A stretch of 64,000 nt of DNA, taken from positions 62,001 through 126,000 of the forward strand of contig JAVSLW010000010.1 in the NCBI GenBank assembly GCA_039666455.1, written 5' to 3'. Below the pieces are notes generated by a model, which saw nothing but the letters and a program-made list of their open reading frames with translations, did no database searches and was not told where the DNA came from. Below are positions 1 through 10,040 of the stretch, piece by piece. Numbering within the stretch: position 1 is the stretch's first letter; each line of letters opens with the position of its first letter. Origin of the DNA: Methanobacterium sp. GTDB lineage: Archaea; Methanobacteriota; Methanobacteria; Methanobacteriales; Methanobacteriaceae. A program made the translations under genes and the position numbers.

Positions 1-59
1 CAGTTCATCTTATTTTTCATTCATGGACTCTGCAAAGCGTTAAAAAGTTTAAAAAATTG

Positions 60-1067
<1,008 letters not shown>

Positions 1068-1293
1068 TATAATCCTCCTAAATAGCTTAAAATGATATTT
1101 GAATGTATAATTACTCTTTTTAACTTACAATAGTCCTCAAATTACTATTGTAAATACAATATAGGATTATATTATGAATTTCCTGATATAAAAATAATTA
1201 GATAATAGTATTAAAAAACACCTTTTTAAGGGAACTTTCAGTGAGGGTGCTGTTGTATTTCCCAATTTTTGGGGATAAAACAATAAAAAAAGA

Positions 1294-2355
1294 TTATGCT
1301 GTCATTTGAATGCATTCCCTTCTAAGTTTTAAAAGTTCTTTTCTTCTTTTTTTAAGGTCATCAACTTCCCTAACAATTTCAGGGAATTTTTTTAAAATAC
1401 AGTCCACCACTTTATCTTCATGTATCCATGTACAGGCTTCACAGCTCCAAACATTCTTTTCCTTTATCCATTTACCTCCAGTAGAGCTATCTCCACAGGG
1501 ATAAAATGGACAGTAACAGAAAGTACAGTTAACCCTTCCTTCATGACAGGGATAATAATCACATTCAAAATTAGGGCCCTTAATTGTCCCCTCTTCTAAA
1601 AAGCGTTCATAAAATTCCCTTGAAAGTGGATGTATCTTTGATCTAACAACATAGCCTCTGGGGGTTACTAAATAACCTTCCTGGATGTAAGTCATTGAAT
1701 TTCCAATAATAAGCGTTGTGGACATGTTAATCTCATGATCTTTCAATTCTTTAAGTGTTGTAACTGTAACCTGAACTTTTTCATCCTCACTTCTTACAAT
1801 ACCTACAGGAGTCGAATCTTTCCTGATTTTAAGAAGGATTTTGTATGCTTCTTCAAAAGGTATCTTTCTTGTCCTGCTTAAAGGGTTGTATATAACAATA
1901 ACAAAATCTCCTTTTGCTGCAAACTCCACTTTACGCTTTATTTCAGATAGAGGAGTTAAAATATTACTTAAACTGATAACTGCAAAATCATGGAGAGGTG
2001 CACCAAGCTTCGATGCTGTAAAGACTGCTGCTGTTACTCCCGGAATAACCTCCACTTCAATATCACTGTATTTACCAATCAACTGGAAAAAAACGTTGGC
2101 CATTCCAAAAACGCCAGGATCTCCAGAACTTATTACAGCAACATTTTTCCCTTCCCTTGATTTTTGTACTGCAATTTCAGCACGTTCAATTTCATCACCC
2201 ATTCCCTTTTTAAAGATTTCTTTCTCTTCAATCAGGTCTTCTATCTGCTTTATGTATGCTTTGTAGCCGATAATCACATCAGCATTTTTGATCGCATTTA
2301 AAGCTCTGATGGTCATATCTTCACGAGAAGGCCCTATACCTATAACACTGATCAT
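1294..2355 (-). CDS. cobJ: Precorrin-3B/cobalt-factor III C17-methyltransferase with C-terminal Cys-rich domain
   Basis: Residues 1-240 form a tetrapyrrole (corrin) SAM methyltransferase, with [15 protein letters not shown] at the N terminus, [12 protein letters not shown] in the middle, and [10 protein letters not shown]. CobJ/CbiH performs ring contraction with C17 methylation in anaerobic cobamide synthesis, which supplies the corrinoid for methyl transfer in methanogenesis. About 110 residues follow that are rich in cysteine ([11 protein letters not shown], then [11 protein letters not shown], then SCEACTW). This is a cysteine-rich domain fused to CobJ, as I recall from methanogen proteins, and it may bind a metal or cluster. 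The start follows GGTGATCAA. Another cobamide gene, cbiG, lies 5 kb away on the same strand but is not contiguous. Confidence 0.88.
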   Translation of the reverse strand: MISVIGIGPSREDMTIRALNAIKNADVIIGYKAYIKQIEDLIEEKEIFKKGMGDEIERAEIAVQKSREGKNVAVISSGDPGVFGMANVFFQLIGKYSDIEVEVIPGVTAAVFTASKLGAPLHDFAVISLSNILTPLSEIKRKVEFAAKGDFVIVIYNPLSRTRKIPFEEAYKILLKIRKDSTPVGIVRSEDEKVQVTVTTLKELKDHEINMSTTLIIGNSMTYIQEGYLVTPRGYVVRSKIHPLSREFYERFLEEGTIKGPNFECDYYPCHEGRVNCTFCYCPFYPCGDSSTGGKWIKEKNVWSCEACTWIHEDKVVDCILKKFPEIVREVDDLKKRRKELLKLRRECIQMTA

Positions 2356-2422
2356 TTGATCACCACGATATAATAGAAAAGTTATTAAAGGCTTTATTTA
2401 AGCCTTTCACTGAAATAAAGTC

Positions 2423-2962
2423 CTATTGACTATATAATTTCTTAAGTGCTGTTACCTGGATGGTGTTAGCATCAACTTCTACTCCTTTAGATTTCTTCTT
2501 AGCGATTGCTGTTGCAGTAATAGAATATATTTCGCTTTGTTTTATTATTATCTGCCCACTTGAAGAACCAGTTGCATTTGGCGCTGCTCCTCCAGTTTGA
2601 TTTTCCTTATATCCAGTTGCAGTTAAGGTAACAGTTATATTATCACTTGCTGTGCCTTCAGGAAGTTGTGCACCAAGCGTGTCAACGTTAATTCCACTTA
2701 GCTGTGTTCTGGCCTTCAAAGCATTTGCAACCACATCTACGTTGGTGACATTAACAGTCTTTGTTGCCGGACCTTCATCAGAACCAGCAGTTATACTGTC
2801 CCATATAGCAGTTAATTTATCTATCTGCATGTTCATAAGCTCTTCAACGTCTGGGGGTTGTGATGTTACAATGGTGTAAGAGCTCAAAAGCCCTAATTCA
2901 AAAACAATCCCAAATAGTAATAGGAAAAGTATAAATTTAATGATTCTAAGCAATATTATCAC
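2423..2962 (-). CDS. Membrane-anchored exported protein, function unknown
   Basis: The protein has 179 aa. A strongly hydrophobic segment of about 25 residues at the N terminus (IILLRIIKFILFLLLFGIVF onward) is probably an uncleaved membrane anchor. The rest is a Ser/Thr/Gly/Asn-rich domain that ends in beta-prone sequence, probably outside the cell. I recognise no catalytic motif. The first possible start is GTG at 2962. TTG at 2953 has GGTGATAA just upstream and is an equally good choice, giving a protein three residues shorter. It lies 67 nt downstream of the cobJ start on the same strand, so co-transcription is possible, but nothing links the functions. Confidence 0.7.
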   Translation of the reverse strand: MIILLRIIKFILFLLLFGIVFELGLLSSYTIVTSQPPDVEELMNMQIDKLTAIWDSITAGSDEGPATKTVNVTNVDVVANALKARTQLSGINVDTLGAQLPEGTASDNITVTLTATGYKENQTGGAAPNATGSSSGQIIIKQSEIYSITATAIAKKKSKGVEVDANTIQVTALKKLYSQ

Positions 2963-3052
2963 CCTTCTAAATATGAATTTTAATTGAATTATTTATAAGT
3001 TTGATCAGTTACTATATTTTGCATGAAATAGTTTAATTAATTTAATATGATG

Positions 3053-3066
3053 TATAAATATATAAA
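3053..3066 (+). promoter_or_regulatory. Candidate TATA box for polB (DP1)
   Basis: The stretch TATAAATATATAAA lies about 290 nt upstream of the polB start in an otherwise unremarkable AT-rich spacer. If it is used, transcription would start near 3085 and the seven-hairpin array at 3171-3334 would be transcribed as a 5' leader. The assignment rests on base composition and position only. Confidence 0.3.
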
Positions 3067-3170
3067 GAAATGCCACCAGTAAGTGCAGTGATCCTAAAAC
3101 TTCAAAGGAAATTTGCATGATCTAAACATTAAAAAAGCAGTCAAAATTTTGGTTTGATTGCCCGAACACT

Positions 3171-3334
3171 GTCAAAATCTCCGATTTTGACTGCCGGGGG
3201 AAATGTATTTCCTCGGCCACAAATCGAAGATTTGTTGGCCCAAACACTTCGTGTTTGACGGCTTTCAAAAGCTTCGCTTTTGAAGCCCGAAAATTCTACG
3301 AATTTTCGACGGCTTTCAAACACTATGTGTTTGA
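3171..3334. repeat. Tandem array of seven short palindromes (hairpin array A)
   Basis: Seven consecutive inverted repeats fill this spacer. They are GTCAAAATC-tcc-GATTTTGAC (3171-3191), an imperfect GGAAAT-gt-ATTTCC unit (core 3199-3212), ACAAATC-gaa-GATTTGT (3219-3235), CAAACAC-ttc-GTGTTTG (3241-3257), TTCAAAAGC-ttc-GCTTTTGAA (3264-3284), CGAAAATTC-tac-GAATTTTCG (3288-3308) and TCAAACAC-tat-GTGTTTGA (3316-3334). Six have a 3-nt loop. Stems differ in sequence, but the linkers between units repeat GGC/GCC words such as acggc and aggc. The array ends 11 nt before the polB ribosome binding site. The units are not identical repeats, so this is not CRISPR. Confidence 0.85.
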
Positions 3335-3355
3335 GGGCTTTGCATGGAGGTAGTC

Positions 3356-4894
3356 ATGAACGATGATATCATTTTAAAATTCACCAATGCCAGCATTCTT
3401 GTAAACGATAAAGCATATGAGCGCATTAAAAAACATGAAAACTCTCTTGAACTTGTTGATTCACTTATTGATGAGTTAACCAGCTTTGAAGAAGACATAT
3501 TCATTATAACTGAAGAATTTATTGATAAATATTTTAAAAATAATGATTCATTTTTTATTAATGAGGATAATGAATGTGTACAAACTGATGATGTCATTGA
3601 ACACGAAATATATGGGCAGTCAAAATCAGAAACCCCGAAAGCCATTCTTAAACCATCCCAAAGTAAATTTCAAACTGGAAGGCCCTTTGATTTTCATATA
3701 ATTCAGGATACCAGCAAAAAATCGTATACCAGTGGGGAAATTAAAGATTTTACAGCCTATTTTAAAAGCAGGTATCACAAGCTAAAGGATATGCTGGATA
3801 AACGGGAGAATTTAAAGGACAATCGTCCTATAAACAAAATAAGAAAGAGTGAAGATGTCATAAAAATAATTGGAATGGTGAATGATGTCAACAACACCAA
3901 AAATAACCATAAGATTATTGAATTAGAGGATGAAACCGGAAGTATCTCCTGTTTAATACATAATGAAAATCATCAGCTCTTTGAAAGAGCAGAAAAAATA
4001 GTTAAGGATGAAATCATTGGAATTGTAGGTAGTAAAAAGGGATCATTTGTAATAGCATCTGATCTGGTTCATCCGGGTGTTCCAAGGATTGAAGAAAAGA
4101 CAATGGACTTTTCTACGGTTTTTATTTCAGATGTACACATTGGAAGCTCTACATTTCTTGATGATGCATTTAATAAATTCATAAAATGGATTAACGGGGA
4201 TTTTGGAGATGACAATCAACAGGAAATTGCCAGTAATGTTAAATATCTTCTTATTGCAGGAGATCTGGTAGATGGAATTGGTATTTATCCTCACCAGGAG
4301 AGGGAACTTACCATCAAAGACATTTACAAGCAGTACGATGAAGCTGCCAGGCTTTTAGGTGAAATCAGGACTGATATTAAAATTGTAATTGCTCCTGGAA
4401 ATCACGATGCGGTCAGATTAGCTGAACCACAACCTTCAATTTCCAGATCATATGCAGAATCTCTATACGAACTTAAAAATGCTGAATTTGTAAGCAATCC
4501 CGGAATAGTAAGTTTAGATGGAATTAACACCCTTATTTATCATGGAAGAAGTTTTGATGATATGGCCATGTCTATTAAAGGATTTTCTCACCAGCAGTCA
4601 GACTTAATAATGAGAGATCTGCTTGAAAAACGGCATTTGACCCCGATATATGGTGAAAGAACTCCTCTTGCACCTGAATATGAAGACCATATGGTAATAG
4701 AAGAAATTCCAGACATTTTTCATACAGGACACGTACATATTAACGCTTATAAGAAGTATAAAGGCGTTCACATGATAAATTCAGGGACATTCCAGTCTCA
4801 AACAGAGTTCCAGAAGATCTACAACATCATGCCCACATGCGCAGAAGTGCCTGTACTCCATAATGGTTCTTTCAAACTGCTTAAATTTACCTGA
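3356..4894 (+). CDS. polB: DNA polymerase D small subunit DP1 (exonuclease subunit)
   Basis: This is the proofreading subunit of the archaeal D-family replicative polymerase. An N-terminal helical region is followed by an OB fold (about residues 165-240) and a calcineurin-like Mre11-type 3'-5' exonuclease domain. The phosphodiesterase motifs are all present: [27 protein letters not shown] and TGHVHINAY. The start is taken at ATG 3356 because GGAGGT (3346-3351) lies four bases before it. An in-frame ATG at 3344 would overlap that ribosome binding site. The partner subunit polC is 12 kb away on the same strand. The leader carries the hairpin array described separately. Confidence 0.95.
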   Translation: MNDDIILKFTNASILVNDKAYERIKKHENSLELVDSLIDELTSFEEDIFIITEEFIDKYFKNNDSFFINEDNECVQTDDVIEHEIYGQSKSETPKAILKPSQSKFQTGRPFDFHIIQDTSKKSYTSGEIKDFTAYFKSRYHKLKDMLDKRENLKDNRPINKIRKSEDVIKIIGMVNDVNNTKNNHKIIELEDETGSISCLIHNENHQLFERAEKIVKDEIIGIVGSKKGSFVIASDLVHPGVPRIEEKTMDFSTVFISDVHIGSSTFLDDAFNKFIKWINGDFGDDNQQEIASNVKYLLIAGDLVDGIGIYPHQERELTIKDIYKQYDEAARLLGEIRTDIKIVIAPGNHDAVRLAEPQPSISRSYAESLYELKNAEFVSNPGIVSLDGINTLIYHGRSFDDMAMSIKGFSHQQSDLIMRDLLEKRHLTPIYGERTPLAPEYEDHMVIEEIPDIFHTGHVHINAYKKYKGVHMINSGTFQSQTEFQKIYNIMPTCAEVPVLHNGSFKLLKFT

Positions 4895-4921
4895 ACTGTA
4901 AATTCTTGAAGGAGAACATAA

Positions 4922-5512
4922 ATGGATATAAATAAAATATTAAAGGATCTAGTTGATGCTTCACATTCTGTTAACAGTAAAGGCCTTACTCCATGGAAAT
5001 CTGGGAATATAAGCTGTAGATTTTATGAAAATGGAATTTCAAAGGTTGCAATTACTAAAAGCGGTATTTCTAAAGGAAATATGGGGATTAGTGATATTAT
5101 AATAATTGATATGGATGGGAATATCCTTGAAGGACAGGGTAAACCCTCTTCTGAGACTTTTCTGCACCTTGGAATTTACAGTGAAAGAGAAGATATAAAT
5201 GCAGTGGTGCACACTCATTCCCCTCATGCAGTAGGCTTTTCAATGTCAAAAAAGGAATTAAAAAGGCTGGAAGGTTTTGAATCCATTGAAAACTCCCACA
5301 TTCCATGGGTAAAGTATTCAAAGCCTGGAAGTATGAAGCTTGCAGGAGATACAGCAAAAATAATGAAATATGAAGACGCCGTAATTTTAAAAAACCATGG
5401 TGTTGTCGCTGCAGGGCCAAATCTGGATGAAGCTATTCTTCTTGCAGAATATATTGAACATATTGCCAGAATTCAGTTTATATCCCATGTTTTGGGTTTA
5501 AAATCCAGGTAA
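4922..5512 (+). CDS. Class II aldolase family protein (fuculose-1-phosphate aldolase type)
   Basis: This 196-aa class II aldolase/adducin-like enzyme binds zinc through the HTHSPHAVG motif and a later histidine in LKNHGVVAAG. The ISCRF/SGISKGNM region forms the phosphate-binding part, and PSSETFLHLGIY contains the conserved glutamate. Methanogen members are annotated as L-fuculose-phosphate aldolase and in Methanocaldococcus this enzyme is linked to lactaldehyde formation for F420 synthesis; whether that applies here is inference. It begins 27 nt after polB with AAGGAGA upstream, so the two genes are probably co-transcribed. Its length matches the family. Confidence 0.85.
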   Translation: MDINKILKDLVDASHSVNSKGLTPWKSGNISCRFYENGISKVAITKSGISKGNMGISDIIIIDMDGNILEGQGKPSSETFLHLGIYSEREDINAVVHTHSPHAVGFSMSKKELKRLEGFESIENSHIPWVKYSKPGSMKLAGDTAKIMKYEDAVILKNHGVVAAGPNLDEAILLAEYIEHIARIQFISHVLGLKSR

Positions 5513-5562
5513 TAGAATACAAAAATGTCAGCATTTAGCCGACAGTAATTTAAAATCAGTAC

Positions 5563-5817
5563 TTAGTCTCGAATAGACTCTAACTCACTTAAAACATTCC
5601 AGATAAGAGTTCTTGCATGTATAGGAATGTTAGGATCGTTACTAATTTCATCAAGGATTGAAACCACCGTACTTGCACGAATTGTTGGTTCTTCATCCCC
5701 TTTAGCTAAAATATCCCTGGATTCTTCAGCAGCCCTTCTAATATTCCGTGGCACGCTTGTATCTTCCATAATGTGCTGTAATATCTCAGTAACCCTATTA
5801 AATGCTTCTTCGTTCAT
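5563..5817 (-). CDS. UPF0147 family protein
   Basis: This small helical protein of 84 aa matches the archaeal UPF0147 family, seen in features such as [19 protein letters not shown] and [23 protein letters not shown]. No biochemical role is established for the family. The start is placed at ATG 5817 because GGAGGT lies six bases upstream; the longer reading frame to 5853 would include that ribosome binding site. The gene converges with the aldolase gene, with a 50-nt spacer between the two stop codons. Confidence 0.85.
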   Translation of the reverse strand: MNEEAFNRVTEILQHIMEDTSVPRNIRRAAEESRDILAKGDEEPTIRASTVVSILDEISNDPNIPIHARTLIWNVLSELESIRD

Positions 5818-6039
5818 AATAAAACCTCCGTTAATAATCAAACCATATATCATGTAAAATCCTCTATAAAGGGATTTCGTGGCTTATCTTTTTTTGGTAA
5901 TAATCAAACCAGTCATGTAAAATAGTCTAATTATTCATCTTTATATTTAATAAACTAAAAACCTTTTGGTATATAAACAAACTTAATTAATTTAATATCT
6001 AAATTAAAACAGGTAACAGTGTAGTATATTGAACTACCA

Positions 6040-6119
6040 TGACCTGAGAGGTCAATGGATTCCTAATCCACCAGTTATTTTACTGGTTTTACCAAAGGCA
6101 ATCCCCGTAGTTCCTACGG
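6040..6119 (-). ncRNA. Three-hairpin 3' end of the tnpB element, candidate omega RNA scaffold
   Basis: The 3' end of the broken tnpB and the bases just past its stop contain three perfect inverted repeats. Reading along the tnpB strand these are CCGTA-ggaac-TACGG (6119-6105), ACCAGT-aaaata-ACTGGT (6087-6070) and TGACCT-ctc-AGGTCA (6054-6040); the last includes the stop codon. In IS200/IS605 and IS607 elements the omega RNA is transcribed from the 3' end of tnpB and the element end, so this is where one would be expected. No guide boundary can be set from one copy. Confidence 0.45.
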
Positions 6120-7238
6120 TTAGAAAAAACCTTGAATGACGTTGTTTGTCATTCAAGGTTTTCATATTGCGTGCAGCATTAACATCTCTATCATGGTCAC
6201 GACCACAATCAGGGCATATCCATCTGCGAATATTCAATTTTAAACTTTCTGTAACATATCCACAGTTACTGCAAGTTTTAGATGTGTATTTTTCATCAAC
6301 AACTCTAAAATGTTTATTATACCAATCAGACTTATATTGTAGTTGTCGCTTGAACTCAAACCAATGCTGATCTGCTGTAGTTCTTGCTAAATACTTATTT
6401 TTCAGTCCTAATTGGTTATTTACATTTCCAATATAGATTTTATCAAATTCTTGTACTATTTGTGTTGTTGTTTTATGTAGAAAATCGTTTATTATATTTT
6501 TTTTCTTCTGGTATAATTGGTTAAGCTTGGTTTTCGCTTTTAACCAATTACACCCATTTTTAACTTTTTTACTTATGATTTGATTATATCTCCTTATTTT
6601 GTTGTCAACCTCTTTTAAATGGATTTTACCTGTTTTGAAACCGTTACTAAATGTTGCCAGATTTTTTAATCCAAGATCAATACCCACTACTTGATTAGTT
6701 TTTTTTTACTGTTTAACAGGGCTGTTTTTAACATTGAAACTTACAAAATATTGGTTAGAGTTGTTCCTGCTGATAGTTGCAGTTAATATGTCTCCACGAA
6801 CTTTTCTACTATATTTCATAGATATTAGGCTCTTAATTTTGGGTAATTTTAGTTTCCCTCCACTATTTTAGCGTTTAAGGTTCTGAATGATTGTACGGGA
6901 TTTTTACGGGATTTGAATTTCACCCCTCCATGATTAGATTTACCCATCATTTTATAGGCATTTATGAGGTTATCATATGCTTTTTGAAGGGCTGTGCTGT
7001 TAGCTTCTTTTAAAAATGGATGGTGTTTCTTTAAATCATTTAATATGTTATTGAACAGTTTTCTGTTTGCATATACTGGTTTTAAACCGTATTCCACTGT
7101 CTGTTTTCTGTATAGTTCATACATGACTTTGATATGGTTGAATACAAAGCGTGCGCTGCCCATGTTAAATTCTAATATATCCTGTTGCTCTTTATTTGGA
7201 TATATTCTATATTTGTAGGATTTAGTTATGGTTTTCAT
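6052..7238 (-). pseudogene. tnpB: TnpB (IS200/IS605 OrfB-type RNA-guided nuclease), two frameshifts
   Basis: The gene reads from ATG 7238 to TGA 6052 but is interrupted twice. The first 129 codons stop at 6849 after NAKIVEGN. One missing base restores the frame LKLPKIKSLISMKYSRKVRG and so on, through about 50 codons. At a run of nine A (coding strand, near 6700-6708) the frame shifts again into VVGIDLGLKN and the remaining 210 residues. Repaired, the protein would be about 390 aa, normal for TnpB. RuvC-I (GIDLG), the zinc finger (CSNCG and CPDCG) and the RuvC-III aspartate (DRDVNAARN) are visible. The usual RuvC-II glutamate position reads IYIGNVN instead. No tnpA is present. The frameshifts lie in or near A-rich runs, so sequencing error is not excluded. 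Confidence 0.88.
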
Positions 7239-7357
7239 CGTTTTTGTTGCATTTCTATATATTTTCGTATTGTTTAACCCTTTGATTTAAGTATTAGTCT
7301 GAAAATTCATCTAATGACTTAAAAGAAGTCATAGTATTCTTTCAGAAATTAGATAAA

Positions 7358-8353
7358 TCATCTGTATAAAGAAACAGCAACTGCAACTGTAACTCCATCA
7401 TAAGATGTTTTTTTAAATACAAGCCTCGAATTTTTCCCGGCTGCAATTAAAGCTGCTGGTTCACAAACTCCACCAATACCAAATTTCTCTTTTACCAGTT
7501 TCGAATGTGAGCAATCAGGATGTTTCAGTGATTTAATCTGGTTAATCGTAACTATTTCAAGAGGTACTCCTAAATTCAGTGCAGTTTTAACTATCCCTAA
7601 TTCTTCTTTCTTTATTTCTGCAGTTGCAAATGAATCAATTCTTTCAGGGAATAAATTAAGTAATTTAACTGCTTCAAAGACAGCTCTCTGTACTTTACTT
7701 TTGGATACATTTTTACGTGCCCCAATTCCAAAAACAAGCTTTTTAGGCTTTAAAATAACAGAATTTTCTTCATAAATAGCTTTCAACTCATTATTAAATG
7801 ATTTACACGGATTATAAGATTTTTCAACCAGTGGATCTTTAAAAACAAATTCATATTTTTCAGGCACATATAAATTAACTTCTTTATCATCAATTAAGGC
7901 CGAATTAATTGTTTTTATTTTTGAAACATCCTCAATATCAAAATAATACTTTCTGGCAAGCGAATCTATTCCTATTTTACCATGAACATCAGTAGCTGTT
8001 GTTATTACAGGTTCAGCACCTGAAATTTCTGCTATTTTTAATGCAATATCATTAGCCCCTCCAAAATGCCCTGAAAGCAAACTGATGACGTGTTTACCCT
8101 TATCATCCATAACCAGAACTGCTGGATCCTCCATCTTATTTTTAATTAAAGGACATATGTTCCTGACCATTATTCCTGTTGCCATAATCCCCAGTATACA
8201 GTCATATTCACTAAAAGCATTTTTTAAAGCTTTTTTAACGCCTTTATTAAATATTTTAACAGAAATTACTATTGGATCCTGTTTTAAGTCGTGAGCAACG
8301 CTGATCGCAAGTTTTTGGGCATCTTCAGTTATTGTGATTATGGCAATTTTCAT
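7358..8353 (-). CDS. cbiG: Cobalt-precorrin 5A hydrolase (CbiG)
   Basis: CbiG opens the ring lactone of cobalt-precorrin-5A and releases acetaldehyde in anaerobic cobamide synthesis. The N-terminal domain shows the conserved GIMATGIMVRNICPLIKNK and VISLLSGHFGGANDIA stretches, and the C-terminal domain begins with GIGARKNVSKSKV and ends with FGIGGVCEPAALIAAG. The full length of 331 aa matches the family. The start follows GAGGTAGAAA. Methyltransferase genes for the neighbouring steps are not adjacent; only cobJ is in the same window. A 119-nt spacer separates it from the tnpB remnant. Confidence 0.93.
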   Translation of the reverse strand: MKIAIITITEDAQKLAISVAHDLKQDPIVISVKIFNKGVKKALKNAFSEYDCILGIMATGIMVRNICPLIKNKMEDPAVLVMDDKGKHVISLLSGHFGGANDIALKIAEISGAEPVITTATDVHGKIGIDSLARKYYFDIEDVSKIKTINSALIDDKEVNLYVPEKYEFVFKDPLVEKSYNPCKSFNNELKAIYEENSVILKPKKLVFGIGARKNVSKSKVQRAVFEAVKLLNLFPERIDSFATAEIKKEELGIVKTALNLGVPLEIVTINQIKSLKHPDCSHSKLVKEKFGIGGVCEPAALIAAGKNSRLVFKKTSYDGVTVAVAVSLYR

Positions 8354-8389
8354 TTTCTACCTCAAATTAAAGGATAGAAATATAATAAA

Positions 8390-9628
8390 TCAATTTCTTA
8401 AGTCTTTTACAACTTTCCCTTCTTTCATTACAAGCATTACATTATCAGGGTTTCCAAGAGACTTTATATTGACAAGTGGATCTTTTTTACTGATTATAAT
8501 ATCTGCAATCTTTCCTGGTTCAATTGTACCGAGTTTATCATCAATTCCAAGGCATTCTGCGGCATTTTTAGTTCCAGCCATAATGGCTTCAATAGGGCTC
8601 ATCCCTATATCGCATAAATATCCTAATTCTTCTAAATTAAGTCCGTGGGGGACAACACCGCAGTCAGTACCCATTACAATTTTAACTCCAGCTTCATAAG
8701 CTTTTCTGATGCTTTTATCATGTGCATCTACCAGTGATATGGCCTGATCTCTACTGTATTCTGGCAGATCTCCAGATTCAGCCAATTTTCTGTTGTGCTT
8801 TATAACCACGCATGTAGGAACCAGATAGGTTCCCTGATCCACCATCATCTGGATTGCCGTATCGTCAAGATAAGTTCCATGCTCTATAGAATGAACACCT
8901 GCTTTCAATGCGTTTTTAATTCCTTCTGTACCGTGTCCATGGGCCATTACCTTTACATCGTTGTGATATTTTCCTTCCTGAACCATGATCTTCAGTTCTT
9001 TAACTGTAAACTGAGTATATTCTGGGTGGTCGTTGGTGCTCATAACACCTCCAGTAGCCATTACTTTGATAAAATCAGCTCCTGCACGAAGTATTTCCCT
9101 TACCCTTTTCCTAACTTCATTTTCACCATCACATATGCTTTCAGGAAGTCCGGGATAGGAAATCTTCATATCAAATCCAGAATTTAGCCAGAAATCAAAA
9201 TGACCGCCGCTTATTGAAAGGGGCATAATGCTGATAAGCAGTCTTGGTCCATCAATCAAACCTTCATCAACCGCTCTTTTAACACCTGCATCTGCAAGGC
9301 CAGCGTCCCGAACTGTTGTTACTCCTGCATTAATTGTCTGTCTTAAATTATCCACTCCTCTGTAAAAATAAAATGAGAGTGGATTGTACATGGCATCTTC
9401 CATTTTAAATCCATTTGCCATCATATGGACGTGGGTGTCAATAAAACCCGGCAGAATAAACATTCCATGGGCGTCGATTTTCATTATTTCCACATCTGGT
9501 ATTGGAATGGAATTTTCACTTCCAACTTCAATAATCTGGTTATTTTTAATTAAAATAGCAGCATTTGGGAGGGATTCCCTGCCGTTACCATCAATAAGGG
9601 TTCCGTTATGTATAAGAGTGTATTTCAT
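8390..9628 (-). CDS. Metal-dependent amidohydrolase (imidazolonepropionase/prolidase-like)
   Basis: This 412-aa TIM-barrel amidohydrolase has the metal-binding DTHVHM motif, the lysine-containing FIKVMATGGVMS stretch (probable carbamylated lysine), HGHGTEG, HSIEHGTYLDD and the late TDCG aspartate. These are features of the subgroup that includes imidazolonepropionase-like and Xaa-Pro dipeptidase enzymes. The substrate cannot be read from sequence. The start has only a weak upstream GGACTTTG. It precedes cbiG on the same strand with a 36-nt gap, so the two could be co-transcribed, but no pathway link is evident. Confidence 0.85.
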   Translation of the reverse strand: MKYTLIHNGTLIDGNGRESLPNAAILIKNNQIIEVGSENSIPIPDVEIMKIDAHGMFILPGFIDTHVHMMANGFKMEDAMYNPLSFYFYRGVDNLRQTINAGVTTVRDAGLADAGVKRAVDEGLIDGPRLLISIMPLSISGGHFDFWLNSGFDMKISYPGLPESICDGENEVRKRVREILRAGADFIKVMATGGVMSTNDHPEYTQFTVKELKIMVQEGKYHNDVKVMAHGHGTEGIKNALKAGVHSIEHGTYLDDTAIQMMVDQGTYLVPTCVVIKHNRKLAESGDLPEYSRDQAISLVDAHDKSIRKAYEAGVKIVMGTDCGVVPHGLNLEELGYLCDIGMSPIEAIMAGTKNAAECLGIDDKLGTIEPGKIADIIISKKDPLVNIKSLGNPDNVMLVMKEGKVVKDLRN

Positions 9629-10040
9629 TTTTTCAAAGTCCTTTGGAAACAGTTTTTATTATTGATTAGTCAGATAAAGTTACTATTATGTGAGGTCTTT
9701 AAAGTATTTTTGTTTTCATTAGCTTAGAAATATGTTTATAAATTTAATAGTTTCAAACCGTTAAAAAATGTTGAATAATTTTTGCAGTCATATGAACTTA
9801 ATTTAAACATCTTAAAAAGGATTGAATTATAAAAAATAAAATCATAAATAATAAATAGGTAAAACTAACAAAACCTACTATGTATTAGTGTAATTCAGTT
9901 ATTCCAGTTAAAAAAAGATAAGCCATTTAGTAATCACATTCAAATTCAGTTGAAATCAATTTTATTTAATGTACGTTGAACAATTTGATCTTTAAAAATG
10001 ACATTATAATAGCTTTTATTTAAGTTTAAGGGATAATAGC
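9629..10040. other. Intergenic region between divergent genes
   Basis: This 412-nt AT-rich spacer separates the minus-strand amidohydrolase from the plus-strand regulator and must hold both promoters. A TTTATAAATTTAAT stretch near 9734 resembles a TATA box. I see no conserved RNA, no open reading frame with a ribosome binding site, and no strong palindrome. Confidence 0.5.

Noticed and set aside
1841..2266. 141-aa plus-strand frame inside cobJ
   Set aside because: The antisense cobJ frame has all conserved motifs; this frame is hydrophobic shadow.
3171..3334. CRISPR array
   Set aside because: The repeating units are palindromes with different stem sequences and no spacers of constant length, and no cas gene is present.
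8795..9187. 130-aa plus-strand frame inside the amidohydrolase
   Set aside because: The opposite strand encodes a complete amidohydrolase with all metal ligands, so this is a shadow.
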